From Chryseobacterium sp. C-71 (lineage in GTDB: Bacteria; Bacteroidota; Bacteroidia; Flavobacteriales; Weeksellaceae), in NCBI RefSeq assembly GCF_020911865.1, contig NZ_CP087131.1:1922001-1986000 (forward strand): a stretch of 64,000 nucleotides of DNA, in the 5' to 3' direction. The number at the start of each line of letters is the position of its first letter. Position 1 is the first letter of the stretch. The notes beneath the pieces were generated by a model, which did no database searches, was not told where the DNA came from, and was given only the letters and a program-made list of their open reading frames with translations. Of the stretch, positions 25,855-33,549 are shown piece after piece. The position numbers and the translations under genes were made by a program.

Positions 25855-26859
25855 CTACAAATTCTCATCAACCAATCTCTTTTTAAACGTCTCAATCGTA
25901 TCTGGCAAAGACTCCATAGATTTCCCTCCTGCAGCATTGATGTGGCCGCCACCGCTGAAATATTTTCTAGAGAACTGATTCACGTCGACTTCATCTTTAC
26001 TTCTGAAAGAAATTTTAATAAAATCTTCATATAGATCTTCCATGAAGAAAGCAGACATTCTCACACCGACAATGCTCAATCCGTAATTTACAAAACCTTC
26101 CGTATCACCTTTCTGGAAACCGTATTCCTGAAGTTCTTTTCTCGTTAGAGATAAAACAGCTACTTTACCGTCATTCACCACTTCAATTCGCCCTAAAACA
26201 AGAGCCAATAAGTGTAAACGTGAAACCGTGTTGGTATCCCATGTATTTGAAGTAATCACAGAAGGATCTGCTCCTTTTTCAATTAAATTAGCCACAATTC
26301 TATGCGTCGCCGCACTTGTAGATCGGAAACGAAAACCGCCGGTATCTGTCATAATTCCGGTGTACAGACATTCTGCAATTTCTTTATTCACCAAATCTTC
26401 ATCATCCATCGCCTCAATAAAATGATAAATCATCTGGCAGGTTGCGGGAATAATCGTATCTGAATACACAAAATCAAAATCTTCCGGTTGCTGGTGGTGA
26501 TCCATCAAAATTTTCTTTGCCCTCGCCTTCATCAGCCAATCACCCAAAAGCCCGATTCTTGCAGGAGAATTAAAATCTAAACAGAAAATCACATCTGCAT
26601 CGTTGATGAGATCAAAAGCTAATTTTCTTTTGTATTCTCCGATGATGTTTTTCTTTGCTTCAGGCATCCATTTCAGGAACTTCGGGAAATCGTTTGGAGT
26701 TACAACCTCAGCTCCAATACCTTTTGCACGCAGATAATGTTTAAGACCTAAACTTGAACCAATGGCATCACCATCCGGATTGTAATGGGTAAGGATTACG
26801 ATTTTATTTTCCGGGATAAGAAGCTTATTGATTTCTAAAAGTTCGGCAGGTGTAAACAT
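25855..26859 (-). CDS. DHH/DHHA1 family phosphoesterase (NrnA-like)
   Basis: A 334-aa enzyme likely to degrade short oligoribonucleotides or 3'-phosphoadenosine-5'-phosphate. The first motif is HYNPDGDAIGSSLGL (about 24-38), the DHH triad lies in LMDHHQQ (about 118), and the DHHA1 C-terminal glycine-rich motif reads GGGHINAAGGKSM (about 306). The metal-binding Asp and His residues are intact. It is transcribed leftward from a TATCTTTG box 20 nt upstream. Confidence 0.9.
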   Translation of the reverse strand: MFTPAELLEINKLLIPENKIVILTHYNPDGDAIGSSLGLKHYLRAKGIGAEVVTPNDFPKFLKWMPEAKKNIIGEYKRKLAFDLINDADVIFCLDFNSPARIGLLGDWLMKARAKKILMDHHQQPEDFDFVYSDTIIPATCQMIYHFIEAMDDEDLVNKEIAECLYTGIMTDTGGFRFRSTSAATHRIVANLIEKGADPSVITSNTWDTNTVSRLHLLALVLGRIEVVNDGKVAVLSLTRKELQEYGFQKGDTEGFVNYGLSIVGVRMSAFFMEDLYEDFIKISFRSKDEVDVNQFSRKYFSGGGHINAAGGKSMESLPDTIETFKKRLVDENL

Positions 26860-26879
26860 TTTCTTTAAATTTGAGTTTT

Positions 26880-26887
26880 CAAAGATA
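26880..26887 (-). promoter_or_regulatory. -7 promoter element for the DHH phosphoesterase gene
   Basis: Minus-strand TATCTTTG, 21 nt before the ATG at 26859. Confidence 0.6.
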
Positions 26888-26980
26888 AAGTTTTTAGGTG
26901 TATCAATCTTTAAAAAGTAAAAATACCTCTATTGCACTAGTAAAGTTTTGAACTAATATTTCATTAAAATAATTTAAGAT

Positions 26981-26988
26981 TATATTTG
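26981..26988 (+). promoter_or_regulatory. upstream -7 promoter element for rpmH
   Basis: TATATTTG, 71 nt before the rpmH start; first of two identical boxes. Confidence 0.45.
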
Positions 26989-27007
26989 CACTTAATAAAA
27001 ATATACA

Positions 27008-27015
27008 TATATTTG
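27008..27015 (+). promoter_or_regulatory. second -7 promoter element for rpmH
   Basis: TATATTTG, 44 nt before the rpmH start, an identical copy 27 bp downstream of the first. Confidence 0.45.
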
Positions 27016-27058
27016 CAACCTGAAAATTAATAGATAATTACGACTAAAATATATAGTA

Positions 27059-27217
27059 ATGAGTAAAAGAACGTTCCAGCCATCAGAAAGAAAGAAAAGA
27101 AACAAACACGGTTTCAGAGAGAGAATGTCTACGCCAAACGGAAGAAGAGTTTTGGCAGCGAGAAGAGCTAAAGGCAGAAAAAGCCTTACAGTGAGTTCTG
27201 CAAGAGCTAAGAGATAA
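27059..27217 (+). CDS. rpmH: 50S ribosomal protein L34
   Basis: A 52-aa, very basic ribosomal protein of the large subunit. The sequence opens [20 protein letters not shown] and continues with the [20 protein letters not shown] core that defines L34. The length fits the Bacteroidota protein. It lies alone here with two tandem promoter boxes upstream and a terminator at 27242-27269. Confidence 0.97.
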   Translation: MSKRTFQPSERKKRNKHGFRERMSTPNGRRVLAARRAKGRKSLTVSSARAKR

Positions 27218-27241
27218 TTCTTAACTTACAATATACAGATT

Positions 27242-27269
27242 ATGCTTGAAAATAAGTTTTTTCAAGCAT
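27242..27269 (+). terminator. rho-independent terminator after rpmH
   Basis: ATGCTTGAAAA / TTTTCAAGCAT inverted repeat followed by T's, 25 nt after the rpmH stop. Confidence 0.8.
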
Positions 27270-27373
27270 TTTTTGTTGTTAAATTTTCCTAAATTTTAGG
27301 TTTATAAAGCTTCTTTTTTCTATTTTTAAAATCTGAAAAAACTTTTTGGAAAAAGCCTCTAAAAATCGAGTTT

Positions 27374-28084
27374 ATGCCACATACAAATATATCTGGAGAC
27401 AATATCATCAACCTACAACACGCAAAAATTACACAGAAAAATTTTACCGTGCTTACTGATGTTAATTTAAACATCAAGAAAGGCAGATTCTGCTATCTAA
27501 TCGGGAAAACAGGTTCCGGAAAAAGCTCACTTCTCAAAACTTTATACGGACACATTCCTTTGGTTGCTGGCGTTGGCGAAGTGGTAGGATTTGATTTGGC
27601 TAAATTAAAAGCTTCTGACGTTCCCAATTTGAGAAGAAAATTAGGAATCGTTTTCCAAGATTTTCAATTACTTTCTGACAGAACCGTTGAGAAGAATCTG
27701 AAATTCGTTTTGGAAGCTACCGGATGGAAAGATAAGCCAAAAATGGATGAGCGCATCAATGAAGTACTTTCCAGCGTAAATATGAAAGGAAAGAAACACA
27801 AAATGCCGCACGAACTTTCTGGAGGTGAGCAGCAACGTATTGCCATCGCAAGAGCACTCTTGAATCATCCTGATTTGATTTTGGCCGATGAGCCGACGGG
27901 AAATCTTGACCCTGAAACTTCGAACGAAATCATGACTTTACTGAAGCAGGTTGCCGCTGAAAATGGAGCTGCTGTTGTAATGGCAACACATGATTATCAC
28001 ATGATTCAGAACTTCCCTGGGGAAGCCATCAGATGTGAAGACGGTAAAGTTTCTGTGCTTGATACAGCGGAATTATTTGAATAA
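27374..28084 (+). CDS. ftsE: cell-division ATP-binding protein FtsE-like
   Basis: A 236-aa ABC ATPase. Walker A is GKTGSGKS (residues 44-51), the signature is LSGGEQQR (about 142), Walker B reads LILADEPTG (about 162) and the H-loop is ATHD. The FtsE-type pattern (FQDFQLLSDRTVEKNL Q-loop region) fits the FtsEX complex, which links divisome assembly to cell-wall hydrolases. Its partner ftsX is not adjacent: the next gene is trmN6 on the other strand. It is probably transcribed alone. The protein starts at ATG 27374 with a short N-terminal extension. Confidence 0.9.
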   Translation: MPHTNISGDNIINLQHAKITQKNFTVLTDVNLNIKKGRFCYLIGKTGSGKSSLLKTLYGHIPLVAGVGEVVGFDLAKLKASDVPNLRRKLGIVFQDFQLLSDRTVEKNLKFVLEATGWKDKPKMDERINEVLSSVNMKGKKHKMPHELSGGEQQRIAIARALLNHPDLILADEPTGNLDPETSNEIMTLLKQVAAENGAAVVMATHDYHMIQNFPGEAIRCEDGKVSVLDTAELFE

Positions 28085-28085
28085 A

Positions 28086-28781
28086 TTATTCTTTAAAAAC
28101 ATGAAACTCTTTGGTGAGTTCAAGATATTGGTCCGAGTAATTTCTCGGACTTTTTTCTATGATAAAATCAGATTCTTCCAGAGCTTTCTCAATTTGAGAA
28201 AATTCTAATACTAATCTTTTTATTTTTGAATTTTCAATTCCGTAAATATTAACTTTTCGGTTGAGAAACAATTGATTTTCTTTAGCAATTTCAATAAAAT
28301 AAGCACCAATTTCAAAAGGGATAATTACAGAAAAAATCCCGTTTTCGGAAAGTAATTGTGAAGATTTTGAGATCAATTGCTGGAAATTCAATTCAACGGT
28401 TTGCCTGGCGAGAACATCTTTACCTGAAGAGTTTTCTTCAAAATAAGGCGGATTTGATACAATTAGATCAAACTTTTCATCAGTTTCAAAAGTTTTAAAA
28501 TCCTGGAGACTATTTTTTAATCTTAAATGAAATGGAGAATTTTCAAAATTAAATTTTGTGAGATTGACAGCTTCTTCATTGATATCAATACCTAAAAAAA
28601 TTGCATTTAAATTTCTTTGAGCCAGCATTAAAGAAATCAAACCACTTCCCGTACCAATCTCCAGAACATTTTTAGCAAAATTAATATTCGCCAAAGCACC
28701 CAACAAAACACCATCCGTCCCCACACGGAAAACGTCAGCTGACTGTTGAATTTCAAACTGTTTAAATTTAAAAGGTTTCAC
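28086..28781 (-). CDS. trmN6: tRNA1(Val) (adenine(37)-N6)-methyltransferase
   Basis: A 231-aa SAM-dependent methyltransferase of the TrmN6/YfiC family. The opening MKPFKFKQFEIQQS and the VGTDGVLLGALAN segment match the family; the amino-methyltransferase motif NPPYF lies near residue 113, and motif I is VLEIGTGSGLISLML (about 41). It methylates N6 of A37 in tRNA-Val. It starts at a GTG that overlaps the last base of the upstream kinase's TAG, so it is translated together with the kinase. Confidence 0.9.
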   Translation of the reverse strand: MKPFKFKQFEIQQSADVFRVGTDGVLLGALANINFAKNVLEIGTGSGLISLMLAQRNLNAIFLGIDINEEAVNLTKFNFENSPFHLRLKNSLQDFKTFETDEKFDLIVSNPPYFEENSSGKDVLARQTVELNFQQLISKSSQLLSENGIFSVIIPFEIGAYFIEIAKENQLFLNRKVNIYGIENSKIKRLVLEFSQIEKALEESDFIIEKSPRNYSDQYLELTKEFHVFKE

Positions 28782-30235
28782 TAAAGATTTGTAGGTAATG
28801 TAATAATGAATGTAGAACCCTTACCAATTTCAGATTTAACGGTAATTTGACCCTTGTAATCTTCCACCATTTTTCTAACCATCGATAAACCTAAACCCAT
28901 TCCGCTATTTTTTGAAGTAAAATTGGGTTCAAAAATTCTTTCAAACATATTTTCAGCAATTCCAATTCCGTTATCCTGAACTGAGATTATAACTTTTCTT
29001 TGGTGTTGCTCAATATCTACATTTACGAGAAGATTGCGATCATCGCTTTGCGCCTGTTTTGCGTTGGTTACAAGATTGGTAATGATTCTGGAAAGATAAA
29101 TTCGATCCATACTGATCATGATATTGCTTTTATTGGAATGCACAAATATCTGATCATCGTTAAAAACTCTTAGAATATCATCAATTTCTGTATTTAAATT
29201 AATGACTTCATTATTTTTTTCTGGAAGCTTGGCAAATTCAGAGAATGCTGAGGCAACTGTAGCAATCAGGTCAATCTGATCAACCATTGTTTTGCTTAAT
29301 CTTTTAACCTTTTCGCCTACATCAGGATCATTGGGATCAAATTTTCTTTCAAAATTCTGAATCGTCAGTTTCATCGGTGTCAAAGGGTTTTTAACCTCGT
29401 GCGCAACCTGTTTTGCCATTTCACGCCAAGCTTCTTCTGACGCCTTGAAACGAAGCCTTTCTTTTTGATCCTGAATCTGAAGAATCATGCGATTGTAAGC
29501 TCTCGCCAACGCATTGAGCTCGTCATTTTTATAATATTTAATAGGACGCATTTCGTTTTCAAAAAGCGTAATCCTCGTAATCATATCCGAAAATTTGGTG
29601 ATATTTTTTGCAAGATTGGTGGAAGTCACCCAGCTCAGCCAAATACTGAATGCAATCAGTAAAATATCAACGATCAAAATATAAATGACATATTTATGAA
29701 GAACATCAAGATAAGCAGATTCATTGTGATACAAAGGAATATAGATAATCCCAATCGGTTCCCACATATTGTTTTTTAAGAGCAAATAAGATGACGTAAA
29801 AACGGCATCTTTTGACTCATCTACCTCCCGAAAATCATATCTCGCTTCCGTAGAAAGAAGTTTATTCACAATATTAATCGGAATCTTTTTCTTATCAACT
29901 AAATTTCCGTCCCTACTGGAAAGTAAGTAGTTTCCTTTTAAATCATAAATAATAATATCGTGTTGATTGATGTCTGCAATTTCAAAAATTTTATTCTTCA
30001 AAACCACAGGAAGATCTTCTGTACGCACCGTCGACTGACTGACTGCGTAATCCAGATACCTCATCACCGCATTGGTCTTCTCCTGCATATCGATTTTACT
30101 TTGCTGCAGAGAATTATTTCTCAAAACAAAGTAGGGCACCAATGAAGAAGCAGCAACACTCAAAAGACATACGAGTAGGAAACCAAAAAAAACCCGGTTT
30201 CTTAAACTATATCCTTTATATTTATTAAACGACAT
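28781..30235 (-). CDS. membrane sensor histidine kinase
   Basis: A 484-aa kinase. Two membrane helices (about 15-33 and 183-205) bracket an extracytoplasmic sensing domain of about 150 residues. The HAMP linker follows, then HisKA with His279 in VAHEVKNPLTPMKL and the HATPase domain with its N-box (NLVTNAKQAQ, near 385), G1 box (QDNGIGIAEN) and GMGLGLSMV. The layout resembles NtrY-like kinases. No response-regulator gene lies beside it. The gene overlaps ribE by 11 bp upstream and trmN6 by 1 bp downstream, so three leftward genes form one translated chain. Confidence 0.92.
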   Translation of the reverse strand: MSFNKYKGYSLRNRVFFGFLLVCLLSVAASSLVPYFVLRNNSLQQSKIDMQEKTNAVMRYLDYAVSQSTVRTEDLPVVLKNKIFEIADINQHDIIIYDLKGNYLLSSRDGNLVDKKKIPINIVNKLLSTEARYDFREVDESKDAVFTSSYLLLKNNMWEPIGIIYIPLYHNESAYLDVLHKYVIYILIVDILLIAFSIWLSWVTSTNLAKNITKFSDMITRITLFENEMRPIKYYKNDELNALARAYNRMILQIQDQKERLRFKASEEAWREMAKQVAHEVKNPLTPMKLTIQNFERKFDPNDPDVGEKVKRLSKTMVDQIDLIATVASAFSEFAKLPEKNNEVINLNTEIDDILRVFNDDQIFVHSNKSNIMISMDRIYLSRIITNLVTNAKQAQSDDRNLLVNVDIEQHQRKVIISVQDNGIGIAENMFERIFEPNFTSKNSGMGLGLSMVRKMVEDYKGQITVKSEIGKGSTFIITLPTNL

Positions 30236-30821
30236 TCTTGTTGTTAATTAATTTAGCAATGTATTTACCAACGATATCAAATTCAAGGTTGACTTTATCA
30301 CCGATTTTCACATTTTTCATATTGGTAAACTCCCAAGTGTAAGGAATAATAGCTACCGAAAACTGAAAATCTCCGCTTTTGGCAACAGTAAGACTGATTC
30401 CGTTTACAGTGATTGAACCTTGCGGAACTGTTACGAAACCCCCTTCTGAACTATACTGTACAGTAACAAAATAGCTGCCATCTTTGTTCTCAATGTCAAT
30501 TATTTCACCGGTTTGATCTACATGTCCCTGAACGATGTGGCCATCAAGTCTTCCATTCATCATCATGCAGCGCTCAAGATTCACTACACTTCCTACTTCC
30601 CACTTTCCTAAATTGGTTTTTTCTAATGTCTCATTGATTGCAGTAACAACGTATTGGCTCTCGGTAATCTCAACCACCGTAAGACAACAGCCGTTGTGAG
30701 CAAGACTCTGATCAATCTTTAATTCATGAGTAAACGGACAACTTAAAGTAAAATTAATGTTGCTGCCGTTTTCTTCAATTTTTTCAATAACCCCTATCGC
30801 TTCAATAATTCCTGTGAACAT
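30225..30821 (-). CDS. ribE: riboflavin synthase, alpha subunit
   Basis: A 198-aa protein that dismutates two molecules of 6,7-dimethyl-8-ribityllumazine to riboflavin. The N-terminus is the standard MFTGIIEAIG, and two homologous lumazine-binding halves follow; the first carries NGCCLTVVEI and the second GSITVNGISLTVA. The length is typical. An upstream in-frame extension would run through the divergent pdxA gene and is rejected; ATG 30821 is the start. A TATCTTTG box lies 36 nt upstream. Confidence 0.94.
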   Translation of the reverse strand: MFTGIIEAIGVIEKIEENGSNINFTLSCPFTHELKIDQSLAHNGCCLTVVEITESQYVVTAINETLEKTNLGKWEVGSVVNLERCMMMNGRLDGHIVQGHVDQTGEIIDIENKDGSYFVTVQYSSEGGFVTVPQGSITVNGISLTVAKSGDFQFSVAIIPYTWEFTNMKNVKIGDKVNLEFDIVGKYIAKLINNKNVV

Positions 30822-30833
30822 ATTATTTTTTGC

Positions 30834-30841
30834 TAAATTTG
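30834..30841 (+). promoter_or_regulatory. -7 promoter element for pdxA
   Basis: TAAATTTG, 29 nt before ATG 30871. It overlaps the region transcribed from the ribE promoter. Confidence 0.6.
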
Positions 30842-30856
30842 TAAAATTATAATCTT

Positions 30857-30864
30857 CAAAGATA
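30857..30864 (-). promoter_or_regulatory. -7 promoter element for ribE
   Basis: Minus-strand TATCTTTG, 36 nt before the ribE ATG at 30821. It faces the pdxA box, so the two promoters overlap. Confidence 0.6.
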
Positions 30865-30870
30865 ATCAAA

Positions 30871-31962
30871 ATGAGCCCAAAAAACCATAAAGTACGAGTA
30901 GGAATTTCAATTGGTGACTTCAACGGCATTGGCCCGGAAATCATCATGAAATCTCTGAAAGACAAAACCATTACCGACTTTTTTACCCCAATTATTTTCG
31001 GCTCAGGGAAATTATTCACTTACCAGAAGAATATTTTTAAGCTCAATTTAAATTTCAACTATATCACAGAAACTTCACAGGCTCAAAACGGAAAGCTGAA
31101 TATGCTTAATTTGGTGAAAGATAATTCTAATGTAGAACTAGGGAAACCATCAGAAGAATCTACCAAAATGGCTATTGATTCTTTGGAAGCTGCAACTGAA
31201 GCTTTGATGAAAGGCGAAATTGATGTTTTAGTCACTGCACCAATCAACAAAGACGAAATGATGAAGATGGGCTTTAAACACGCAGGTCATACCGGTTATT
31301 TTGAAGAAAAATTCAACAAAAAAGGACTGATGTTTTTGGTAACAGATGGTTTGAAAGTAGCCGTTTCTACGCATCACATTCCGATTTCTCAGGTTGCCGA
31401 AAATATTTCAAAAGAAAAAATCAAGAAACAGATTAAGGCATTAAACCAAACTTTGATTGAAGATTTTTCTATATCTAAACCAAAAATTGCGGTTTTAGGT
31501 TTAAATCCACACTCTGGAGATGGTGGCGTCATCGGAAATGAAGAAATTGAAATCATTTCGCCAGCCATTAAAGAACTTTCAGATCAGGGAATCTTGGCTT
31601 TCGGGCCTTTTCCTGCTGACAGCTTCTTCCAACCGAGCAAATATCAAAGTTTTGACGCCGTTTTAGCGATGTATCACGATCAAGGCTTAGCACCATTTAA
31701 AACTTTAGCTTACGAAGAAGGCGTAAATTACACCGCAGGACTTCCATTTATCAGAACTTCACCAGATCATGGCGTTGCGTATGATATTGCAGGGAAAAAC
31801 ATAGCCGATGAACAAAGTTTTATGGAAGCAATTTTCATGGCAATTAAGATTTTTAAAAACAGAAGCGATTATAAAGAAATGATGGCCAACAGACTTCAGC
31901 CAAGAAGAATGCCTTCAGACAACGGAATTGATGAAGATCTTCCTGTAGAAAGCGAAATGTAA
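30871..31962 (+). CDS. pdxA: 4-hydroxythreonine-4-phosphate dehydrogenase
   Basis: A 363-aa enzyme that oxidises 4-phosphohydroxy-L-threonine with NAD+ in the DXP-dependent route to pyridoxal phosphate. Metal-binding histidines lie in KHAGHTGYFEEKF (about 133-145) and MYHDQGLAPFKTL (about 268-280), and the RTSPDHGVAYDIAG segment (about 293) completes the site. The length and the GISIGDFNGIGPEII opening fit the family. It is divergent from ribE with overlapping promoters, and is followed by DUF177-rpmF. Confidence 0.95.
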   Translation: MSPKNHKVRVGISIGDFNGIGPEIIMKSLKDKTITDFFTPIIFGSGKLFTYQKNIFKLNLNFNYITETSQAQNGKLNMLNLVKDNSNVELGKPSEESTKMAIDSLEAATEALMKGEIDVLVTAPINKDEMMKMGFKHAGHTGYFEEKFNKKGLMFLVTDGLKVAVSTHHIPISQVAENISKEKIKKQIKALNQTLIEDFSISKPKIAVLGLNPHSGDGGVIGNEEIEIISPAIKELSDQGILAFGPFPADSFFQPSKYQSFDAVLAMYHDQGLAPFKTLAYEEGVNYTAGLPFIRTSPDHGVAYDIAGKNIADEQSFMEAIFMAIKIFKNRSDYKEMMANRLQPRRMPSDNGIDEDLPVESEM

Positions 31963-32025
31963 AACGTTGACTTAATTAAAATTAATTTTGTTACCTATTT
32001 TATTTGTAATATTAAAATAAATGCA

Positions 32026-32033
32026 TATTTTTG
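32026..32033 (+). promoter_or_regulatory. -7 promoter element before the DUF177 gene; decides its start
   Basis: TATTTTTG (TAnnTTTG). The TTG at its end is in frame with the gene, but it lies in the promoter; ATG 32046 lies 12 nt on. Confidence 0.6.
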
Positions 32034-32045
32034 CACACTCATTTT

Positions 32046-32570
32046 ATGGACAAGTTAAGAAACTACGATATAAGCTTTTCCGGACTGAAAATCGGTAAGC
32101 ACGAGTTCAGGTTTGAGATAGATAAAGAGTTCTTTCAATTATTCGACACTGAACAGGAATTTACAAATCCTAAAATCGATGTAGAAGTATTTTTAAATAA
32201 ACATACTACGTTTTTAGAATTTGAAGTAAAAGTAAATGGAACAGTAGAATTGGTTTGTGATATTACAAACGACAGTTTTGACCACGACATTGAAAACCAA
32301 ATCGGTATTTTAGTAAAATTCGGAGAAGAATATGACGACAGTGAGGAAGATGTAGTAACAATCCTTGCAAATGATCACGCCTTCAACGTAGCACATTTAA
32401 TTTATGAAAATGTGGCACTATCAATACCTATGAAGAAAGTATCACCGAACATAAGTGATGAAGATTTGGCAATTCTTGATAAATTCAGCCCGAAAGAAAT
32501 TGAGGAAAAAGAAGAAGAAGAAGTTGACCCTAGATGGGAAGCTTTGAAGAAATTAAAAGATAAAAATTAA
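32046..32570 (+). CDS. DUF177 (YceD-like) protein
   Basis: A 174-aa protein of the DUF177/YceD family, usually encoded before rpmF and implicated in 23S rRNA or ribosome metabolism. It has the family's beta-strand start (ISFSGLKIGKHEFRFEI, about 8-24) and an acidic C-terminal tail. The Cys motif of the family is reduced: one Cys is left near residue 77. ATG 32046 is chosen since the earlier in-frame TTG lies in the promoter. Confidence 0.85.
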   Translation: MDKLRNYDISFSGLKIGKHEFRFEIDKEFFQLFDTEQEFTNPKIDVEVFLNKHTTFLEFEVKVNGTVELVCDITNDSFDHDIENQIGILVKFGEEYDDSEEDVVTILANDHAFNVAHLIYENVALSIPMKKVSPNISDEDLAILDKFSPKEIEEKEEEEVDPRWEALKKLKDKN

Positions 32571-32638
32571 AAATAATAATAATATGATGAGATGATGAAA
32601 GATCTCATCGCTCATCAAATTAAAAAAGTTATTACAAA

Positions 32639-32845
32639 ATGGCACATCCAAAGAGAAGACAGTCGTCTACAAGAAGAGATAAGAGAAGAACTCATTACAA
32701 AGCAGTAGTTCCTCAATTGGCAAAAGATGCAACTACAGGAGAAATGCATTTATACCACAGAGCACACTGGCATGAAGGAAAATTATACTACAGAGGAAAA
32801 GTAGTATTAGAAAAAACAGTAGAAACTACTACAGAAGAAAACTAA
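32639..32845 (+). CDS. rpmF: 50S ribosomal protein L32
   Basis: A 68-aa basic ribosomal protein. The opening [20 protein letters not shown] is the L32 signature, followed by the [20 protein letters not shown] segment. It lacks the C-terminal zinc-binding Cys pairs found in some L32 proteins, so it is the Zn-free form. It follows the DUF177 gene by 68 nt and is followed by a terminator at 32881-32913. Confidence 0.97.
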   Translation: MAHPKRRQSSTRRDKRRTHYKAVVPQLAKDATTGEMHLYHRAHWHEGKLYYRGKVVLEKTVETTTEEN

Positions 32846-32880
32846 GAGCTTTTTACCTTAAAAAGCCCTATTTAATACAA

Positions 32881-32913
32881 AAACCACTCAATTTTAATAA
32901 AAATGAGTGGTTT
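32881..32913 (+). terminator. rho-independent terminator after rpmF
   Basis: AAACCACTCA / TGAGTGGTTT inverted repeat followed by T's. The downstream arm overlaps the possible -33 region of the accB promoter. Confidence 0.8.
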
Positions 32914-32938
32914 TTTGTTGCTTTTTGTGTTTTTTTGG

Positions 32939-32946
32939 TATCTTTG
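32939..32946 (+). promoter_or_regulatory. -7 promoter element for accB
   Basis: TATCTTTG, with a TTTG at 32914-32917 about 21 nt upstream as a -33 candidate; 23 nt before ATG 32970. Confidence 0.65.
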
Positions 32947-32969
32947 ACGACAAATCAAATATCAATTTT

Positions 32970-33452
32970 ATGGACATTAAAGACATACAGAATCTTATCA
33001 AGTTTGTATCTAAAGCTGAAGTTTCTGAGGTGAAGTACAAGACCAAAGATTTCGAAATTACTATTAAAACTCCGCTGGGAGGCAATGAGGTAAGCTACGT
33101 TGCGCAACCGCAAATGTATCAGCAGGCTCCTCAACAAGTAGCTCCTGGTCACGCACCAGCTGCTGTTTCCGGATCTACAGAAAAAGCTGAAGCGGTATCT
33201 GATGATAGTAAATATGTAACAATTAAATCTCCAATGATCGGAACTTTCTACAGAAAACCTTCTCCAGATAAAGACGTTTTTGTAAATGTAGGTGATGAAG
33301 TATCAAACGGAAAAGTAGTTTGTGTAATCGAAGCAATGAAGTTATTCAACCAAATCGAGTCTGAAGTAAGCGGTAAAATCGTTAAAATTTTAGTTGACGA
33401 CGCTACACCTGTAGAATATGACCAACCATTATTCTTAGTAGATCCATCTTAA
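32970..33452 (+). CDS. accB: biotin carboxyl carrier protein of acetyl-CoA carboxylase
   Basis: A 160-aa protein that carries biotin between the AccC and AccAD active sites in the first step of fatty-acid synthesis. The biotinylated Lys124 lies in the EAMK motif (VIEAMKLFNQIESE), followed by the usual biotinyl-domain turn. An Ala/Pro-rich linker (about 45-75) separates the N-terminal helix from the biotin domain. The start at ATG 32970 follows the promoter at 32939. accC begins 97 nt downstream. Confidence 0.96.
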   Translation: MDIKDIQNLIKFVSKAEVSEVKYKTKDFEITIKTPLGGNEVSYVAQPQMYQQAPQQVAPGHAPAAVSGSTEKAEAVSDDSKYVTIKSPMIGTFYRKPSPDKDVFVNVGDEVSNGKVVCVIEAMKLFNQIESEVSGKIVKILVDDATPVEYDQPLFLVDPS

Positions 33453-33459
33453 GTAGAAG

Positions 33460-33539
33460 TTAGATGTTAGACATTAGATGTTAGATTAAATTCTACATTA
33501 AAATAACATTATCTAATTTTCAAATTATCTAATTTTCAA
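33460..33539. repeat. short tandem and inverted repeats between accB and accC
   Basis: Two copies of TTAGATGTTAGA (33460-33471 and 33474-33485) and two adjacent copies of a 16-bp unit ATTATCTAATTTTCAA (33508-33523 and 33524-33539). The first unit is nearly the reverse complement of the second (ATTAGATGTTA versus TAAC..ATCTAAT), so the mRNA can form an imperfect hairpin in the spacer. It may modulate expression between the two genes; it does not look like an insertion element. Confidence 0.5.
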
Positions 33540-33549
33540 ATTGAAAAAG

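Noticed and set aside
30822..31019. N-terminal extension of riboflavin synthase
   Set aside because: It would overlap pdxA on the other strand; MFTGIIEA at 30821 is the standard start.
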